A stretch of 64,000 nucleotides of DNA from Rhodopirellula baltica SH 1 (GCF_000196115.1 NC_005027.1:186001-250000); one strand, 5' to 3'; counted from the stretch's first letter, positions 37,486 to 48,889 are shown. Notes: generated from the sequence alone by a model not told the origin. A program made the numbers and translations.

Positions 37486-38613
37486 ATGAATGGTATGCCT
37501 GCAACCACACGCTACGAACCTGTTCCGACGATCACTTATCTCGGAGAGGAATCCAGCCAATGCGATCCAAAACTGGTTTCGCGTTACGATGAGCTGACGC
37601 GTCGACGCAAAATCAACTGGACCGGTCACTACAACCTACGCCGCATGTTGGGCCGTGGTGGTCAGGGCGAGGTTTATCTGACTGAGCACCGAGGCACGGA
37701 CGGATTCACCGTTCCCGTGGCGATGAAAATCTTCTCGCCTGAACGCTTCCCCGACGCTCGTTCGTATGACGAAGCGATGCAACGTATCGCGTCGATTGCC
37801 GCTCGCATTGCGTTGATCCAGCACGACAATCTGCTGGACGTTCAAAACTTCTTCGAACGCGATCGCATCCGTGTGATGCTGATGGAATGGGTCGATGGAT
37901 ACGATCTCCGGCAATTGGTCATGCCCAAGTGCCTGGAATTGTTGCGTGACCACATCACACCCAAGCGGTGGAAATACATCAACGATGTGATCATCACCGA
38001 AGGCCCGGAACAATCTCGTTTCAAACCCGGCGTCGCCGTCGCGATCGTTCGCGAATGCTTGGCTGCGTTGGCGGCACTTCACCGTGATGGAATTGTTCAC
38101 GGCGATGTCAAACCCGCCAACATTATGCTCAAACGCAGTGGGCACGCAAAACTGATCGACATGGGTTCGTCCATCGATTATCGCAACCCGCCCAAAGATC
38201 GCGAATGCACTCCGCTGTACGCAGCCCCAGAAGTCCTCGACAACCTCGACGCAACTCCACGCAGCGACTTGGCCAGTGTCGGATACGTGCTGGTTGAGCT
38301 GTTGTCCGGTTTCAATCCGTTCAACAACACGAAGAATCTTGGCGAGCTTCTGCAGGCAAAACGCGAACTCCCGATGAATCTGGAACGGATTCTTCCCGAG
38401 GAAGTGCTGCGAAACGCTTTGTTGATGAATTTTCTTCGAGGCCTGATTGCCCCCGATCCAACGCTTCGATTCGTCAGCGCTGAGGCGGCTGAGCACGTCG
38501 AACAGGGTGCAGCGGCATTCCATCGACAGCTCATCATTGGCAATATGTCGACGGAATACGACAATGACATTCGCTTGTGGTTGGAAGAGCTTCGCCGGTT
38601 GGAAAACGACTGA
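37486..38613 (+). CDS. Serine/threonine protein kinase with altered catalytic motifs
   Basis: 375 residues. The kinase domain runs from about residue 49: glycine loop GRGGQGEV (56-63), ATP-binding Lys81 in VAMKIF, catalytic loop HGDVKPAN (His205-Asn212) and metal motif DMG (225-227). The usual HRD is HGD and DFG is DMG, but the catalytic Asp, Lys and Asn are all kept, so activity is plausible. CTPLYAAPEVL is the APE motif. The insert between about residues 148 and 180 is longer than normal. No transmembrane segment or sensor domain follows, so it is a soluble single-domain kinase. Confidence 0.82.
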   Translation: MNGMPATTRYEPVPTITYLGEESSQCDPKLVSRYDELTRRRKINWTGHYNLRRMLGRGGQGEVYLTEHRGTDGFTVPVAMKIFSPERFPDARSYDEAMQRIASIAARIALIQHDNLLDVQNFFERDRIRVMLMEWVDGYDLRQLVMPKCLELLRDHITPKRWKYINDVIITEGPEQSRFKPGVAVAIVRECLAALAALHRDGIVHGDVKPANIMLKRSGHAKLIDMGSSIDYRNPPKDRECTPLYAAPEVLDNLDATPRSDLASVGYVLVELLSGFNPFNNTKNLGELLQAKRELPMNLERILPEEVLRNALLMNFLRGLIAPDPTLRFVSAEAAEHVEQGAAAFHRQLIIGNMSTEYDNDIRLWLEELRRLEND

Positions 38614-38663
38614 CGGCTTCCGACCCATCGGACCGCCTCCAACCAACCCCCAAGACAAACTCC

Positions 38664-39464
38664 ATGGACAGTGCCCACTTGAGGCTGGCCGTCGACGCGG
38701 CGCGTGCCGGTGCCGCTGAATTGATGTCGCGACGCGATCACCGTGTTGTGAGTGAGAAAGGCCCCAAAGATCTGGTGACCGATGCCGACTTGGCATCCCA
38801 AAAAGCCATTCGCGACATGCTGGTCGGGGCTTACCCAGACTATGCCTTCGTTGGTGAAGAAGAGGGCGAAAATGATCCGCCCGCCAGCGTGCGAGCCGGT
38901 GACCCTGATGCTCCGCCTTGCTGGGTGGTCGACCCTTTGGATGGAACGGTCAATTTCGTTCACCGCCTGCAAAGCTTTGCGGTATCGATCGGCCTGTACG
39001 CGGCTGGCAAGATGCGGTTGGGTGTGATCTACGATCCGACGCGAGACGAAATGTTCACCGCGATTGATGGACAAGGCGCCCACTGCAACGACCAAAAGAT
39101 GTCCGCCAGTGGTTGCACCGCGATCGAGGAAAGCTTGGTCGCGTGCAGTTTTCGAGCGGGTGTCACCGCTGACTCGCCCGAAGTGACGCGTTTTGTAAAG
39201 GTACTCGAGAAGTGCCGCTCGTTGCGACGTTTGGGTTCGTGCGCGCTGAACATGTGCTACGTCGCCGATGGTCGACTGGATGGATACTGGGCGACCAATG
39301 TCGCCGCCTGGGATTCTGCCGCCGGCACCGTGATCGCTCGTGAATCCGGTGCGATTCTAGAAGGCTACGGTGGCGAGGAATTCGATGACTGGAACCCCAA
39401 GTTTTGCGTTTCGGCAACGCCCGAACTGCAATCGCTTTTGACAAAGCAACTGAGAGGCACATGA
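38664..39464 (+). CDS. Inositol monophosphatase family protein
   Basis: 266 residues. The metal-binding motifs are all present: VGEEEGEN, WVVDPLDGTVNFVH and AAWDSAAGTVIARESGA. The family removes phosphate from inositol-1-phosphate or related substrates such as adenosine 3',5'-bisphosphate. The open frame starts earlier at 38577 inside the kinase gene, but ATG 38664 matches the usual N-terminus (LRLAVDAARAG). The gap to the kinase stop is 50 bp, and the stop overlaps the next ATG by 4 bases. Confidence 0.88.
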   Translation: MDSAHLRLAVDAARAGAAELMSRRDHRVVSEKGPKDLVTDADLASQKAIRDMLVGAYPDYAFVGEEEGENDPPASVRAGDPDAPPCWVVDPLDGTVNFVHRLQSFAVSIGLYAAGKMRLGVIYDPTRDEMFTAIDGQGAHCNDQKMSASGCTAIEESLVACSFRAGVTADSPEVTRFVKVLEKCRSLRRLGSCALNMCYVADGRLDGYWATNVAAWDSAAGTVIARESGAILEGYGGEEFDDWNPKFCVSATPELQSLLTKQLRGT

Positions 39465-40054
39465 TCATCGATCCCAACGACGTATCGATTGGCGCGGTCT
39501 ATGAATCCATGGTCGCGTTGATCACGCCGCGGCCAATCGCATGGGTTTCAACGCTGTCCGCCGACGGAATCGCGAATTTGGCACCGTACAGTTTCTTCGG
39601 CGGCGTTGGGGCGAATCCTCCCACGGTGATGTTTTGTCCGGTCAACCGTTTGGACGGAACTCCTAAGGACACACTCGCCAATGTTCGCGCAAACGGCCAA
39701 TTCGTGGTCAACGTGGTCACCGAAGAGTTCGCCGAAACGATGAAGCAATCCGCAGCAGACGTTCGCCCCGACGAGGATGAATTCGTTCTGACTGGTTTGC
39801 AGAAAGCTCCTTCGGTCAAAGTCGAAGTGCCGCGAGTTGCTGATGTCGTTGCAGCGATGGAATGCGAGATGTTGACGTCGATGCAATTGGGACCGGGACG
39901 CGGCGGAGCCAACTTGGTCGTTGGACGCATTGTTTCGTTTTACGTTGCCGATTCCGTCGTCGGAAAGAACGGGCTGCCTGATCCCGAACAGATCTTCACA
40001 ATTGGTCGAATGGGTGGTCCGAGGTACACACGCACACGAGATCGTTTCGAATAA
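39461..40054 (+). CDS. Flavin reductase-like FMN-binding split-barrel protein
   Basis: 197 residues. ITPRPIAWVSTLSADGIANLAPYSFF and DTLANVRANGQFVVNVV match the flavin-reductase-like domain, which binds FMN. Members serve as flavin reductases or as enzymes of unknown specificity. ATG 39461 overlaps the stop of the inositol monophosphatase gene (ATGA), so the two are translationally coupled. A functional link between them is not obvious. The substrate is unknown. Confidence 0.8.
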   Translation: MIIDPNDVSIGAVYESMVALITPRPIAWVSTLSADGIANLAPYSFFGGVGANPPTVMFCPVNRLDGTPKDTLANVRANGQFVVNVVTEEFAETMKQSAADVRPDEDEFVLTGLQKAPSVKVEVPRVADVVAAMECEMLTSMQLGPGRGGANLVVGRIVSFYVADSVVGKNGLPDPEQIFTIGRMGGPRYTRTRDRFE

Positions 40055-40257
40055 CGATTCATTGCAATCAGGAATGTCCTGGCAAATAGTCCTGGTTCAT
40101 CGGGGTTGCTAGCGAAGTCAATTGATAAAGCGCACAAAGCAACCCAGTGATCAAATCAATCGACTCCCACCCAAGTCTATTGGTTTGGAGCATCGTCGCA
40201 TTGATAGTAAGATAGTTCATCCCGCCTACCCAACCTCCCTCCTTCTTGGGTTCCTAG

Positions 40258-43200
40258 ATGATCTGGAACGTCTTCGCATCCCGTCGCACGATTGGATGGT
40301 TTGCTGCTTTGTTGCTTTCATGCATTGCTTTTTCGGGCACTGCATCAGCGGAAGAAACAGCTTCGAAAGCCGAGATCGATTTTGCACGCGACATTCGCCC
40401 GATCCTTTCGGATCATTGCTTCGCATGTCACGGTCCCGACGAACACGATCGCCAAGCCGGCGTGCGTTTGGACTCTGCCGAAGGAATAGCAGATGTCATC
40501 GATCAAGAAGAATGGCAGGCAAGTCTATTGATCGAGCGAATCGCGACCGACGATTCCGATATGATCATGCCGCCGGAAGACTTCCACAAACCACTGTCAC
40601 CCAAGCAAATTGAGTTGCTCAATCAGTGGGTCTCCGAAGGTGCGGTTTACGCGTCGCACTGGGCCTTCGCGACGCCTCGCCGCCACGAACTTCCTTCGGA
40701 GGAGGGTGTCGTTTCGTCCGACGTTGATCGCATCGATCAATGGATTGATGTTCAACTAAAATCGTTGGGCTTGTCCGCCGCAGACTCCGCTGACCGACGA
40801 TCACTTGCTCGCCGCGTTTCGTTCGACCTCACTGGACTGCCGCCCAAACTAGAACGAGTCGAAGCGTTCGTTGCTGACTCATCGCCGAACGCCTACGAAA
40901 ACTATGTCGACGAATTGCTGGCGTCGCCGGACTACGGCGAACACATGGCGAGGTATTGGCTGGACTTGGTTCGCTATGGCGACACACACGGATTGCACTT
41001 GGACAACTACCGTGAAATGTGGCCCTACCGCGACTGGGTCATCGACGCTTTCAATCAAAACATGTCCTTCGATCAATTCATCACTCGGCAATTGGCCGGT
41101 GATTTGTTGCCCGAAACGAACGAGGCCGAAACGCTTCGCAATCAAATTGCCAGCGGATTCAACCGACTGAACGTGACGACCAACGAAGGCGGCTCGATCT
41201 ACGATGAAGTCTTCGCTCGCAATGTCATCGATCGCACGGATTCGTTTGGGACAATCTTTCTTGGCTTGACCACGGGATGCTCCGTTTGCCACGACCACAA
41301 ATTTGATCCCATCACGCAGAAGGACTACTTCGCCCTGTCCGCGTTTTTCAATTCGTTGGACGGGCGAGCGATGGATGGTAACAACAAAGCTCATCCGCCA
41401 GTCGTGCGTGTTCCTTCTGCCGAGCAATCAGCCGAACTGAAGCAAATTGCTTCCGACCTCGCTGAACTAAAGGCCGAAATGGCCGGACCGCTACTGGAAG
41501 TCGACGCCGCCCAACTGCAATGGCAACAAACGCTGGCTGCGAGTGAAGAGTCCTTTCACGCGAACCTGATGCCGGTCGAAGTCACCACAAAAAACGATGG
41601 AAAGTTCAAACAGAACGAAGACGGATCGGTGGAGTGGGACGGCACGCCTCCTGCAAAAGACGTGATGCACATCATCTCGTCGCTGCCCGCCGGTACTTGG
41701 CGGATGCTGCAACTGCACGCCAAAACAGACGAGGAACATCCGCGAGTCGGAACGGCATCCAACCAGAACGCCGTGCTCAGCGAAATTAAAATTGAGACGC
41801 GACCCGACGACCAATCGGAATGGACCGAAGTGCCAATCCGTTCCGCCAAAGCAACCCGCGAACAATCCGGCGACGAATTCGCGGTGACCAAGGCGATCGA
41901 TGGAAAGATTGACGCGAAAACCGGATGGGCCGTCGGTGGTCACGAAGCAACCGGCGACCGAACGGCGTGGTTCGGAGTCCAAACCATCGAAGCTGAAATG
42001 GGTCAGATTCGAGTGTCGTTGCACTATGAGTCGCAGCACGTTTCTCACATGCTTCGCCATGTGGCTTTGTCTTTGCATTCCTCGATGGATCAGTTGCCCG
42101 AGGACCAACGTATCGTGCTGGGCGACTCACACCTAATCGGGCCGCTGAAAGTCGAAAATGTCGGCAATGGCTTGAACAAGTCATTCGCGGGCGAAGACAA
42201 GAACGAGTTCGATCCCGCCAAAAAGGTTTCCTATCAAGACCAAGACCATGAATGGCAGCATCGAACCGACATCGTTTCGGTATTGAGCAACGAACTGCCG
42301 ACAATCAACGATTCCACCAGCGTTTCCATTCTGCATCAAGTCATCCGATCGCCATCGGATCAATCCGTCGAATTGATGTTCGGAACCGACGAAGGCAGCG
42401 TCCTGTTTCTCAACGGCAAGGAAGTGGCCAAACAGAAACCAGGCAATCGCAAAGACGATGACATTCAACCGTTGTCGCAACGCCACAAGCTGTCGCTTAA
42501 AAAAGGCGACAACCACCTGTTCGTTCGACACGTCAATCGAAGCGGACCTGCGACGCTGACCTATGCCATTCATTCGCCTACCGTCCAATTTTCGGAACCG
42601 TTGAAGCAACGCTTGGCAACCTTGTCAGCACCGGAAGAATCAAGCGATTCCCCAACCGTGGATTGGCGAGCCGCTCGAGCGTTTTATAGAGAGCTCATTT
42701 GCGAGCATCCGAGTTGGATTGCATTGAACGACATGCACGACGGCATGATCGCGATGCGAGTTAAGATCAACAAACAAGTTCCCACGACATTGGTCTGGAA
42801 AGAAACCGCCAAACCTCGCGACGCGCACATTCTAGAACGCGGGCTCTACGATTCGCCCGGCGAGAAAGTCGAACGTGCGGTTCCGGGCTTCCTTCCCGAA
42901 TTCCCTGAAGGTGCTCCCGTCGATCGCCTGGGACTTGCCCAGTGGTTGCTTCGAGAAGATCACCCGCTGACCGCTCGCGTTGCCGTCAATCGTTTTTGGC
43001 AACAACTCTTTGGCAACGGATTGGTCAAAAGCAGCGAAGACTTCGGCAGCCAAGGTCACCTGCCATCCCATCCCGAGTTGCTCGACGAACTCGCAATCGA
43101 TTTTCGCGAGAGTGGCTGGAACGTGAAAGAGATGATGAAGCGGCTGGTCATGACGGAAACCTATCGCCGTGACGCCACGGCAACCAGCAACATGCTCACC

Positions 43201-43863
43201 GTTGATCCGAACAACCGATACTTCGCTCGCGGGCCTCGCTTTCGATTGGACGCCGAGACGCTTCGCGACCAAATGCTTTCGCTGTCTGGTTTGCTGGTCA
43301 CGACTCGAGGCGGCCCGAGCGTCAAACCGCCTCAGCCGGCCGGTTTGTGGGAAGCGGTGGGCTATACCGATAGTGACACCGCCAATTTCGTCCCTGACGA
43401 AGGTGACAAAACCGTTCGCCGCAGCGTCTACACGTTTTGGAAACGCACCAGCGCTCCTGCTGTGATGTCGACGTTTGATGCTCCCAGTCGTGAGTCATGC
43501 ACCGCTCGCCGCGAACGAACCAACACGCCGATGCAAGCCTTGTTGTTGCTCAATGAAACGCAAGCGATGCTGGCCGCAAAAGCCATGGCCCAAGAGATCA
43601 CCGCATCACCGACTCCGGACCAATCCGACTGGGAAGCGATCTCTCGAAAACGAATTCAATCAGCGTTCGAACGCGTGACCTTGCGTCCGATCGAAACGAA
43701 CGAACTCCGATCGCTCGAACTTTTGATGGCAGATTTGATCGAGCACTATTCGGTCCAGCTTGAAGAAGCCCGTAAGTTGGCCGGGACTCCCGACCCTGAA
43801 TTGGCCGCATGGACCGTCGTGATGAACACCCTTTTGAACTTGGACGAGGTGGTTTGCAAATGA
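40258..43863 (+). CDS. DUF1549/DUF1553 planctomycete cytochrome protein (PSD1 type)
   Basis: 1201 residues, exported (hydrophobic signal 11-31). PSCyt1 domain: Cys54-His58 in [22 protein letters not shown]1549 (about 150-365) includes [15 protein letters not shown] and a second CxxCH in [13 protein letters not shown] near residue 341. A middle region (about 430-780) is beta-rich with [13 protein letters not shown], suggesting a carbohydrate-binding or PA14-like insert. DUF1553 (about 880-1190) has [21 protein letters not shown] and [19 protein letters not shown]. It forms the standard pair with the DUF1501 gene, overlapping it by 4 bases. The biological role of these pairs is unproven. Confidence 0.82.
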   Translation: MIWNVFASRRTIGWFAALLLSCIAFSGTASAEETASKAEIDFARDIRPILSDHCFACHGPDEHDRQAGVRLDSAEGIADVIDQEEWQASLLIERIATDDSDMIMPPEDFHKPLSPKQIELLNQWVSEGAVYASHWAFATPRRHELPSEEGVVSSDVDRIDQWIDVQLKSLGLSAADSADRRSLARRVSFDLTGLPPKLERVEAFVADSSPNAYENYVDELLASPDYGEHMARYWLDLVRYGDTHGLHLDNYREMWPYRDWVIDAFNQNMSFDQFITRQLAGDLLPETNEAETLRNQIASGFNRLNVTTNEGGSIYDEVFARNVIDRTDSFGTIFLGLTTGCSVCHDHKFDPITQKDYFALSAFFNSLDGRAMDGNNKAHPPVVRVPSAEQSAELKQIASDLAELKAEMAGPLLEVDAAQLQWQQTLAASEESFHANLMPVEVTTKNDGKFKQNEDGSVEWDGTPPAKDVMHIISSLPAGTWRMLQLHAKTDEEHPRVGTASNQNAVLSEIKIETRPDDQSEWTEVPIRSAKATREQSGDEFAVTKAIDGKIDAKTGWAVGGHEATGDRTAWFGVQTIEAEMGQIRVSLHYESQHVSHMLRHVALSLHSSMDQLPEDQRIVLGDSHLIGPLKVENVGNGLNKSFAGEDKNEFDPAKKVSYQDQDHEWQHRTDIVSVLSNELPTINDSTSVSILHQVIRSPSDQSVELMFGTDEGSVLFLNGKEVAKQKPGNRKDDDIQPLSQRHKLSLKKGDNHLFVRHVNRSGPATLTYAIHSPTVQFSEPLKQRLATLSAPEESSDSPTVDWRAARAFYRELICEHPSWIALNDMHDGMIAMRVKINKQVPTTLVWKETAKPRDAHILERGLYDSPGEKVERAVPGFLPEFPEGAPVDRLGLAQWLLREDHPLTARVAVNRFWQQLFGNGLVKSSEDFGSQGHLPSHPELLDELAIDFRESGWNVKEMMKRLVMTETYRRDATATSNMLTVDPNNRYFARGPRFRLDAETLRDQMLSLSGLLVTTRGGPSVKPPQPAGLWEAVGYTDSDTANFVPDEGDKTVRRSVYTFWKRTSAPAVMSTFDAPSRESCTARRERTNTPMQALLLLNETQAMLAAKAMAQEITASPTPDQSDWEAISRKRIQSAFERVTLRPIETNELRSLELLMADLIEHYSVQLEEARKLAGTPDPELAAWTVVMNTLLNLDEVVCK

Positions 43864-45377
43864 GTCGCTCTGAATTCCCCTGTGAAGACTGGAACGCACT
43901 GACACAATCACCTTTGATGTCATCGGTTCTGCAAGAACGCATGCAACATCTCACTCGTCGCTCGCTATTTTCCAGCGCCGCGGCGGGTTTGGGTGCCGCC
44001 GCACTCGCTTCGATGCCCGGGATCGGACGTGCCGTCGATAGCCAACCCGGTGTTCCTGGACAACCTGGTTTGCCGCACCATGAACCGGCCGCGAAACGAG
44101 CGATCTATTTGTTCATGTCGGGTGCTCCCAGCCAAATGGACATGTGGGATCACAAACCACAGATGGCCGATTGGTTTGACAAGGATTTGCCCGAGTCGAT
44201 CCGGCAAGGCCAACGGTTAACCACGATGACCAGCGGTCAATCTCGATTCCCCATCGCGCCGAGCATTTACAAGTTCAGCCCGCATGGCGCCAATGGAACC
44301 ATGGCCAGCGAACTGATTCCGCACATGGCCAAGAAAGTCGACGAGATTGCTTTGGTCAAATCGATGTACACCGAAGCGATCAACCACGATCCCGCGATCA
44401 CCTACATCTGCACCGGCAATCAACTTCCCGGCAAAGCTTCTTTGGGTTCATGGCTGAGCTATGGACTGGGAACCGAAAACGAAGACCTTCCCGCGTTCCT
44501 GGTGATGACCGCATCGTGGACCGGACGCAAACAAGCGCAGGCACTCTACAACCGTTTGTGGGGAAGCGGATATTTGCCCAGCAAGTTTCAAGGCGTCGCT
44601 TTGCGAAGCGCCGGCGATCCGGTTTTGTATCTTTCCAACCCTGATGGAATTGATTCCGGTGTGCGTCGCCGCATGCTCGACACCCTAGCCGAACTGAATC
44701 GCAACACGCTCGACCGTTGGCACGATCCCGAAACCGAAGCCCGGATCGCTCAGTATGAGATGGCTTTTAAGATGCAAACCAGCGTGCCGGAACTCACTGA
44801 CCTCAGTGATGAACCGCAACACGTGCTTGACCTGTATGGGCCTGATGTCACCAACCCGGGAACGTTCGCGAACTGTTGTTTGATGGCACGGCGGATGGCC
44901 GAGCGTGGCGTTCGCTTCACGCAAATTTTCCACCGCGGTTGGGACCAACATGGTGCGTTGCCCAAAGATCTTCCGAACCAGTGCCGGGACACCGACCAAC
45001 CATCGGCCGGCTTGCTCACTGATTTGAAACAGCGTGGGCTACTCGATGACACGTTGGTGGTTTGGGGTGGAGAGTTCGGTCGAACGATCTACTGCCAGGG
45101 CGCGCTCAGCAAAACCAATTACGGTCGCGATCACCATCCCAAGTGTTTCTCGATCTGGATGGCGGGTGCCGGAATCAAGCAAGGCGTCGTGCACGGCGAA
45201 ACGGATGAGTTCAGCTACAACATCGTCCGTGACGGAGTCCACATTCGCGATCTCAACGCGACGATTCTCAATCAGATGGGAATCGATCACGAACGATTCA
45301 CCTACCCGTTCCAAGGGCTTGATCAACGTCTGACCGGTGTGGAAGAGGCTCGCGTCGTTCGCGAGTTGCTCGCCTAA
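43860..45377 (+). CDS. DUF1501 protein with Tat-like signal
   Basis: 505 residues. The N-terminal [21 protein letters not shown] is a Tat-type signal, though it sits some 30 residues in. The body carries DUF1501 hallmarks: [49 protein letters not shown] and [15 protein letters not shown]. The family is related to sulfatase/alkaline phosphatase folds. ATG 43860 overlaps the stop of the DUF1549/1553 partner (ATGA), giving strict coupling. It is the last clear chromosomal gene before the tRNA and the integrated island. Confidence 0.82.
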   Translation: MSRSEFPCEDWNALTQSPLMSSVLQERMQHLTRRSLFSSAAAGLGAAALASMPGIGRAVDSQPGVPGQPGLPHHEPAAKRAIYLFMSGAPSQMDMWDHKPQMADWFDKDLPESIRQGQRLTTMTSGQSRFPIAPSIYKFSPHGANGTMASELIPHMAKKVDEIALVKSMYTEAINHDPAITYICTGNQLPGKASLGSWLSYGLGTENEDLPAFLVMTASWTGRKQAQALYNRLWGSGYLPSKFQGVALRSAGDPVLYLSNPDGIDSGVRRRMLDTLAELNRNTLDRWHDPETEARIAQYEMAFKMQTSVPELTDLSDEPQHVLDLYGPDVTNPGTFANCCLMARRMAERGVRFTQIFHRGWDQHGALPKDLPNQCRDTDQPSAGLLTDLKQRGLLDDTLVVWGGEFGRTIYCQGALSKTNYGRDHHPKCFSIWMAGAGIKQGVVHGETDEFSYNIVRDGVHIRDLNATILNQMGIDHERFTYPFQGLDQRLTGVEEARVVRELLA

Positions 45378-45478
45378 AGCAAAAAGAATGAGCCCGGGCC
45401 GCCAAAGGGATCGGCTGCCTGGTGCTGGTCAGGCGGAAGTTTGGTCGTCGCGTTCCAAGCGAGGTCCAGCCGATCCGA

Positions 45479-45646
45479 TCAAATTCGGAATCGATCACCG
45501 CGTAGGCAAAGGAAACCGCTCAAGACCGAAGCGATGGACAGCAACATCCACTGGAACTTTGTCAGGTGCAGGAAGTAAAGTTTCAACTCCCACCAACAAT
45601 CCCAGAAGTATTCAACGATTGAAAAGGCGAGCAGGAAAGCGTCCAT
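45479..45646 (-). CDS. Possible small membrane protein
   Basis: 55 residues starting MDAFLLAFSIVEYFWDCWWE, with two hydrophobic stretches (1-17 and 28-48) and a basic end. It is the only coherent frame in the 600-bp gap between the DUF1501 gene and the tRNA. There is no obvious ribosome-binding site. It may be real or chance; nothing else in the gap looks coding. Confidence 0.35.
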   Translation of the reverse strand: MDAFLLAFSIVEYFWDCWWELKLYFLHLTKFQWMLLSIASVLSGFLCLRGDRFRI

Positions 45647-45852
45647 ATTGGAACTCTCGATTGCGGGTGTTTCACGGGGTACGTGCAATCAACCGTAGTT
45701 CGATTGGTTCGCGGCGTCGCACTGTTCTCCTTGGTGCGAAGTAGAAACACGCAGATGCGAGTTTCCCGCAAGGTTTGACCGCTAAAATCAGTGCAAACAG
45801 ACGTGGTTTGCGGGGCGACAAACAAAATTTTGGGTGACCCCTCAGACCGGCC

Positions 45853-45880
45853 TTGCAAGCAATCCGAGCATAGATATACT
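45853..45880 (+). promoter_or_regulatory. Possible promoter of the tRNA-Asp gene
   Basis: TTGCAA (45853-45858) and TATACT (45875-45880) are separated by 16 bp, a reasonable match to a housekeeping promoter. They lie about 100 bp upstream of the tRNA on the same strand. The assignment rests on consensus only. Confidence 0.35.
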
Positions 45881-45978
45881 CCACCCCATCGCAGCGGAGA
45901 TGAGACTTTCTTCATCTTCTTGCGAGCCTTTGAAGAAGATCAAAAGTTGTTTTCAAACGCTTTGGTTGGCCTCTTCAA

Positions 45979-46052
45979 GGCGCGGTAGCTCAATTGGTTA
46001 GAGCCCCGGACTGTCGATCCGGAGGTTGCGGGTTCGAGTCCCGTCCGCGTCG
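45979..46052 (+). tRNA. tRNA-Asp (anticodon GTC)
   Basis: A full cloverleaf can be folded: acceptor GGCGCGG pairs with CCGCGTC (one G-U), a D-arm with AGCTC...GAGC, anticodon stem CCGGA/TCCGG around CTGTCGA (anticodon GTC), and T-arm GCGGG-TTCGAGT-CCCGT. The discriminator base is G and CCA is not encoded. A tyrosine recombinase gene starts 118 bp after it in the same direction, so the tRNA 3' half is the likely integration site of the downstream island. No second copy of the 3' end was noticed in the window. Confidence 0.95.
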
Positions 46053-46169
46053 CTTCTTAAAACTCTCGTGATTCGTTGACTCAAACGAATACCTGCCGCC
46101 TCTGGCAGAGCACGCTTTTGCAAGTCCTCTTGTGGGTACATACCCGCAAGGCATTCAAAGGTGAGGCTC

Positions 46170-47408
46170 ATGCCACATTCTTCCGGCTCGGTGCCCAAGT
46201 ACCGAAAGCACAAAAGCGGGCAAGCTCGCGTGACAATCAACGGACGAGATTACTATCTCGGTCCATGGAAAAGCAAAGCATCGATTGCTGAGTACGATCG
46301 CGTTATCGCGGAGTACCTTGCAAGCAACCGAAGCCCGAACTTCGGTCTCTCCTGCGAGGAGCTCTCCATCGCAATGATCTTGGTGGACTACCTGCGGCAT
46401 TCGCGCAGCTACTACGGCTCGGAGAAAACCTCCGAACTCCATCGGATCAAACCTGCTCTGAAGCCACTGAAGGAACTCTACGCCAATTCACCCGCTACCT
46501 CGTTTGGCCCCGAGCAGTTCAAAGCAGTCCGCCAATCGATGATCGCAAGCGGCCTCACGCGGCCTGGTATCAACAGCCGGATGAAACGAATTGTCCGCAT
46601 GTTCAAGTGGGCCGCTGCCGAAGGAAAACTGCCGCCGTCAATTCATGAGGCTTTGCGACTGATTGCACCATTGAAGAAAGGGCGAACTGAGGCGCCGGAA
46701 ACGGATCCGATCCTGCCAATTGAGCAATCGATTGTTGACGCCACCCTCAAAGAACTTCCGCCAATCCTCGCGGACATGGCACGAGTTCAATTACTCACTG
46801 GTTGCCGTCCCGGCGAAGTCTGCCAACTGACACCGGGCTGCCTCGATCGGTCGGGTGATGTGTGGATCGCGAACGTTGCCGAACACAAAACGGACTGGCA
46901 CGGCCACGATCGCACGCTCTTCATTGGCCCGAAAGCTCAGCCGATCCTTCTTCGCTACCTCGATCGCGAACCCGACGTTTATCTGTTCCGCCCAATCGAG
47001 GTTGTGGAGCAGTTGCGTGCCGAGCGTGCTGCGAAGCGAGCTACGCCACCTTCATGCGGGAACCGCCGAGGCCGCAAGAACGATCGCGGTGGGTTGAAGG
47101 GCAAGAAAGCAGTGAAGTCGCCGGGCGAATGCTACACGACAGAAAGCTATCGCCGAGCAATTCACAATGCGTGCGACAAAGCATTCCCACCTCCTGCCGA
47201 TCTCTCCGAAGAAGAAGCAAAGAAGTGGAAATCCGAACACCGCTGGAGCCCGAACCGCCTTCGTCACACACGCGGCACCGACATCCGCAAGCAGTTCGGA
47301 CTGGAGGCCGCCCAAGTCATGCTCGGCCACAAGAACGCAGATGTAACGCAAGTCTACGCCGAACGTGACATCGCCAAAGGTATCGAAGTCGCCCGCCAGA
47401 TTGGCTAG
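46170..47408 (+). CDS. int: Tyrosine recombinase (integrase) of the tRNA-Asp island
   Basis: 412 residues. An N-terminal arm/core-binding part includes KYRKHKSGQARVTINGRDYYLG, typical of planctomycete integrases. The catalytic domain has Arg in LLTGCRPGEVCQL, the HxxR box in LRHTRGTDIR, and LGHKNADVTQVYAE with His and the nucleophilic Tyr. An extra Lys/Arg-rich insert (about 285-330) splits the catalytic domain. ATG 46170 is preferred over a GTG three codons upstream because AAGG lies 8 bases before it. Position beside the tRNA indicates site-specific integration there. Confidence 0.9.
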   Translation: MPHSSGSVPKYRKHKSGQARVTINGRDYYLGPWKSKASIAEYDRVIAEYLASNRSPNFGLSCEELSIAMILVDYLRHSRSYYGSEKTSELHRIKPALKPLKELYANSPATSFGPEQFKAVRQSMIASGLTRPGINSRMKRIVRMFKWAAAEGKLPPSIHEALRLIAPLKKGRTEAPETDPILPIEQSIVDATLKELPPILADMARVQLLTGCRPGEVCQLTPGCLDRSGDVWIANVAEHKTDWHGHDRTLFIGPKAQPILLRYLDREPDVYLFRPIEVVEQLRAERAAKRATPPSCGNRRGRKNDRGGLKGKKAVKSPGECYTTESYRRAIHNACDKAFPPPADLSEEEAKKWKSEHRWSPNRLRHTRGTDIRKQFGLEAAQVMLGHKNADVTQVYAERDIAKGIEVARQIG

Positions 47409-47808
47409 CACTGCTAGATGGAAAATCCATGCAGCTTGTATCGCTGCAACTATGCTTTGCGATACAGGCTGCTTCAACAAATTGCCCTTGTCCGCAAGTG
47501 ACGCGGCTTACCTGGCGACATAGTGGCTTCATTAGCGAACGAAGGCGGCAAGGCACATCCTGGCCTCTAATTTACTGCTTCCACCAACCAGTCACTGAAC
47601 AGAAGATGGCGGGAACCAGAGAGCCCTTAAAAATTATTGCCCCGTGCCCGCGTCCTTCCACCACAGAGACAAACAGGTGGTGCAGCGTTCTCGCAGCTAG
47701 CGAAACGCACCAAGACGCTCATGCGTCGAGCGATTGAACGCCTGCCTTCATCAGCGTCGCTGTTGCATCAACAAACCCAAAACTTCATTCAACACCCAAG
47801 CGTTTTCA
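47409..47808. other. 400-bp stretch without a supported gene
   Basis: This is the region after the integrase stop. Short frames are present, but their translations are rich in Cys, Pro and Trp with no domain-like pattern. No repeat of the tRNA end, no strong terminator and no clear promoter was seen. It may hold the attachment-site arm sequences or regulatory DNA of the element. Confidence 0.4.
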
Positions 47809-48756
47809 ATGCATCTAGATAAGGACGACCGCGAGTCACTGGAACGCTTCATCTGGAGAGACCTCGTTGCTGAATTCTTGGAGCAAGAAGCAACTCGCCA
47901 GGGCCTGCAGGAGTACATTCCAGTTCGACTCCGCTGCGCTCAGTCTTTGAAGCCGATCGAGCATCTAGTCATGCTAGCTAGCTTAAAGTCCCAGACCGAA
48001 GGTCAGGTGAGCACAGGATCCCTTGACATGACGAAGCCGTTCGAATTTTCAAGCCAGGACCCTGTCATCTGGTACTCATCAGAGTTTGCGGCAGCGTACC
48101 GCAAACTGGAAAACGCATTGAACAAAGATATTCAGACAGCACGGAAGGCCGGTCTCAAACCAAGAGAGCTCGCGAAAACCGAACGAGAGCTTCGAAGACA
48201 GTTCCACAACGACTACGAAATGATAGCGAAGAAGATCTGCCAGAGAGCGACTCTACCTGCTGTCAGCAAAGATGCTCAAGATGTCTGGTTCGAATGGATG
48301 GATGCGTTCACTGGCCCGGCAACCGCACTGCACCATGAATCGGGAGGCGAGCTCCTGACGCAAGAGGTTGACTTTGTACTCAGTGAGTCCGACTCAACCA
48401 ACTCGCAATCGGGACTTGGAATAGCTGACATCCTGAACCCTGATGAAGACGCAAAAAAACGACGCGAAGGACGGCGACTGGCTCGCGAATGGAAAGCAGC
48501 GAAGCGAATTCCCGTAGAGAGTTTTGCGACTAAATACCATCTCGCCTTGAAACTGGCAAATGCCTTGCTTCCTCGAAGAAACAAAAGGGCCGAACGGAGC
48601 GAGCTAGCTGGAGCAATCTACGGAGACCCCAACCACGATACGAGCGGTACACAGATCCCGTCATTGCGGACGAAGGGCAACCAGTTCTTTGACATGATGC
48701 ACATTCCCTGGGCAATCGGCACGGAGGGAGAGGACGTTTTCCTGGACTGCGACTGA
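47809..48756 (+). CDS. Island protein of unknown function
   Basis: 315 residues from ATG 47809; the frame is open a further 25 codons to a TTG at 47734. It is largely helical and charged, with KLENALNKDIQTARKAGLKPRELAKTE resembling a coiled coil and an EGRRLAREWKAAKRIP basic stretch. The C-terminus is acidic. No catalytic motif or known domain was recognised. It lies between the integrase and the DUF1580-like/helicase pair and is probably specific to this class of element. Confidence 0.55.
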   Translation: MHLDKDDRESLERFIWRDLVAEFLEQEATRQGLQEYIPVRLRCAQSLKPIEHLVMLASLKSQTEGQVSTGSLDMTKPFEFSSQDPVIWYSSEFAAAYRKLENALNKDIQTARKAGLKPRELAKTERELRRQFHNDYEMIAKKICQRATLPAVSKDAQDVWFEWMDAFTGPATALHHESGGELLTQEVDFVLSESDSTNSQSGLGIADILNPDEDAKKRREGRRLAREWKAAKRIPVESFATKYHLALKLANALLPRRNKRAERSELAGAIYGDPNHDTSGTQIPSLRTKGNQFFDMMHIPWAIGTEGEDVFLDCD

Positions 48757-48889
48757 TTTTTTTCAGATTTTGCAGCCGAGCTTGCCCAAGCTCGCCGTGA
48801 GCTCGCTTCCAGCTTGCGACGTTTGCTCTGTTCCGAGTGTTACTTCACTACTCAAGTGATTTCTCACTACCTACTCGGAATTGCGACAA

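Noticed and set aside
47429-47737. 102-codon frame after the integrase
   Set aside because: Composition is rich in Cys, Trp and Pro with no domain pattern and no ribosome-binding site.
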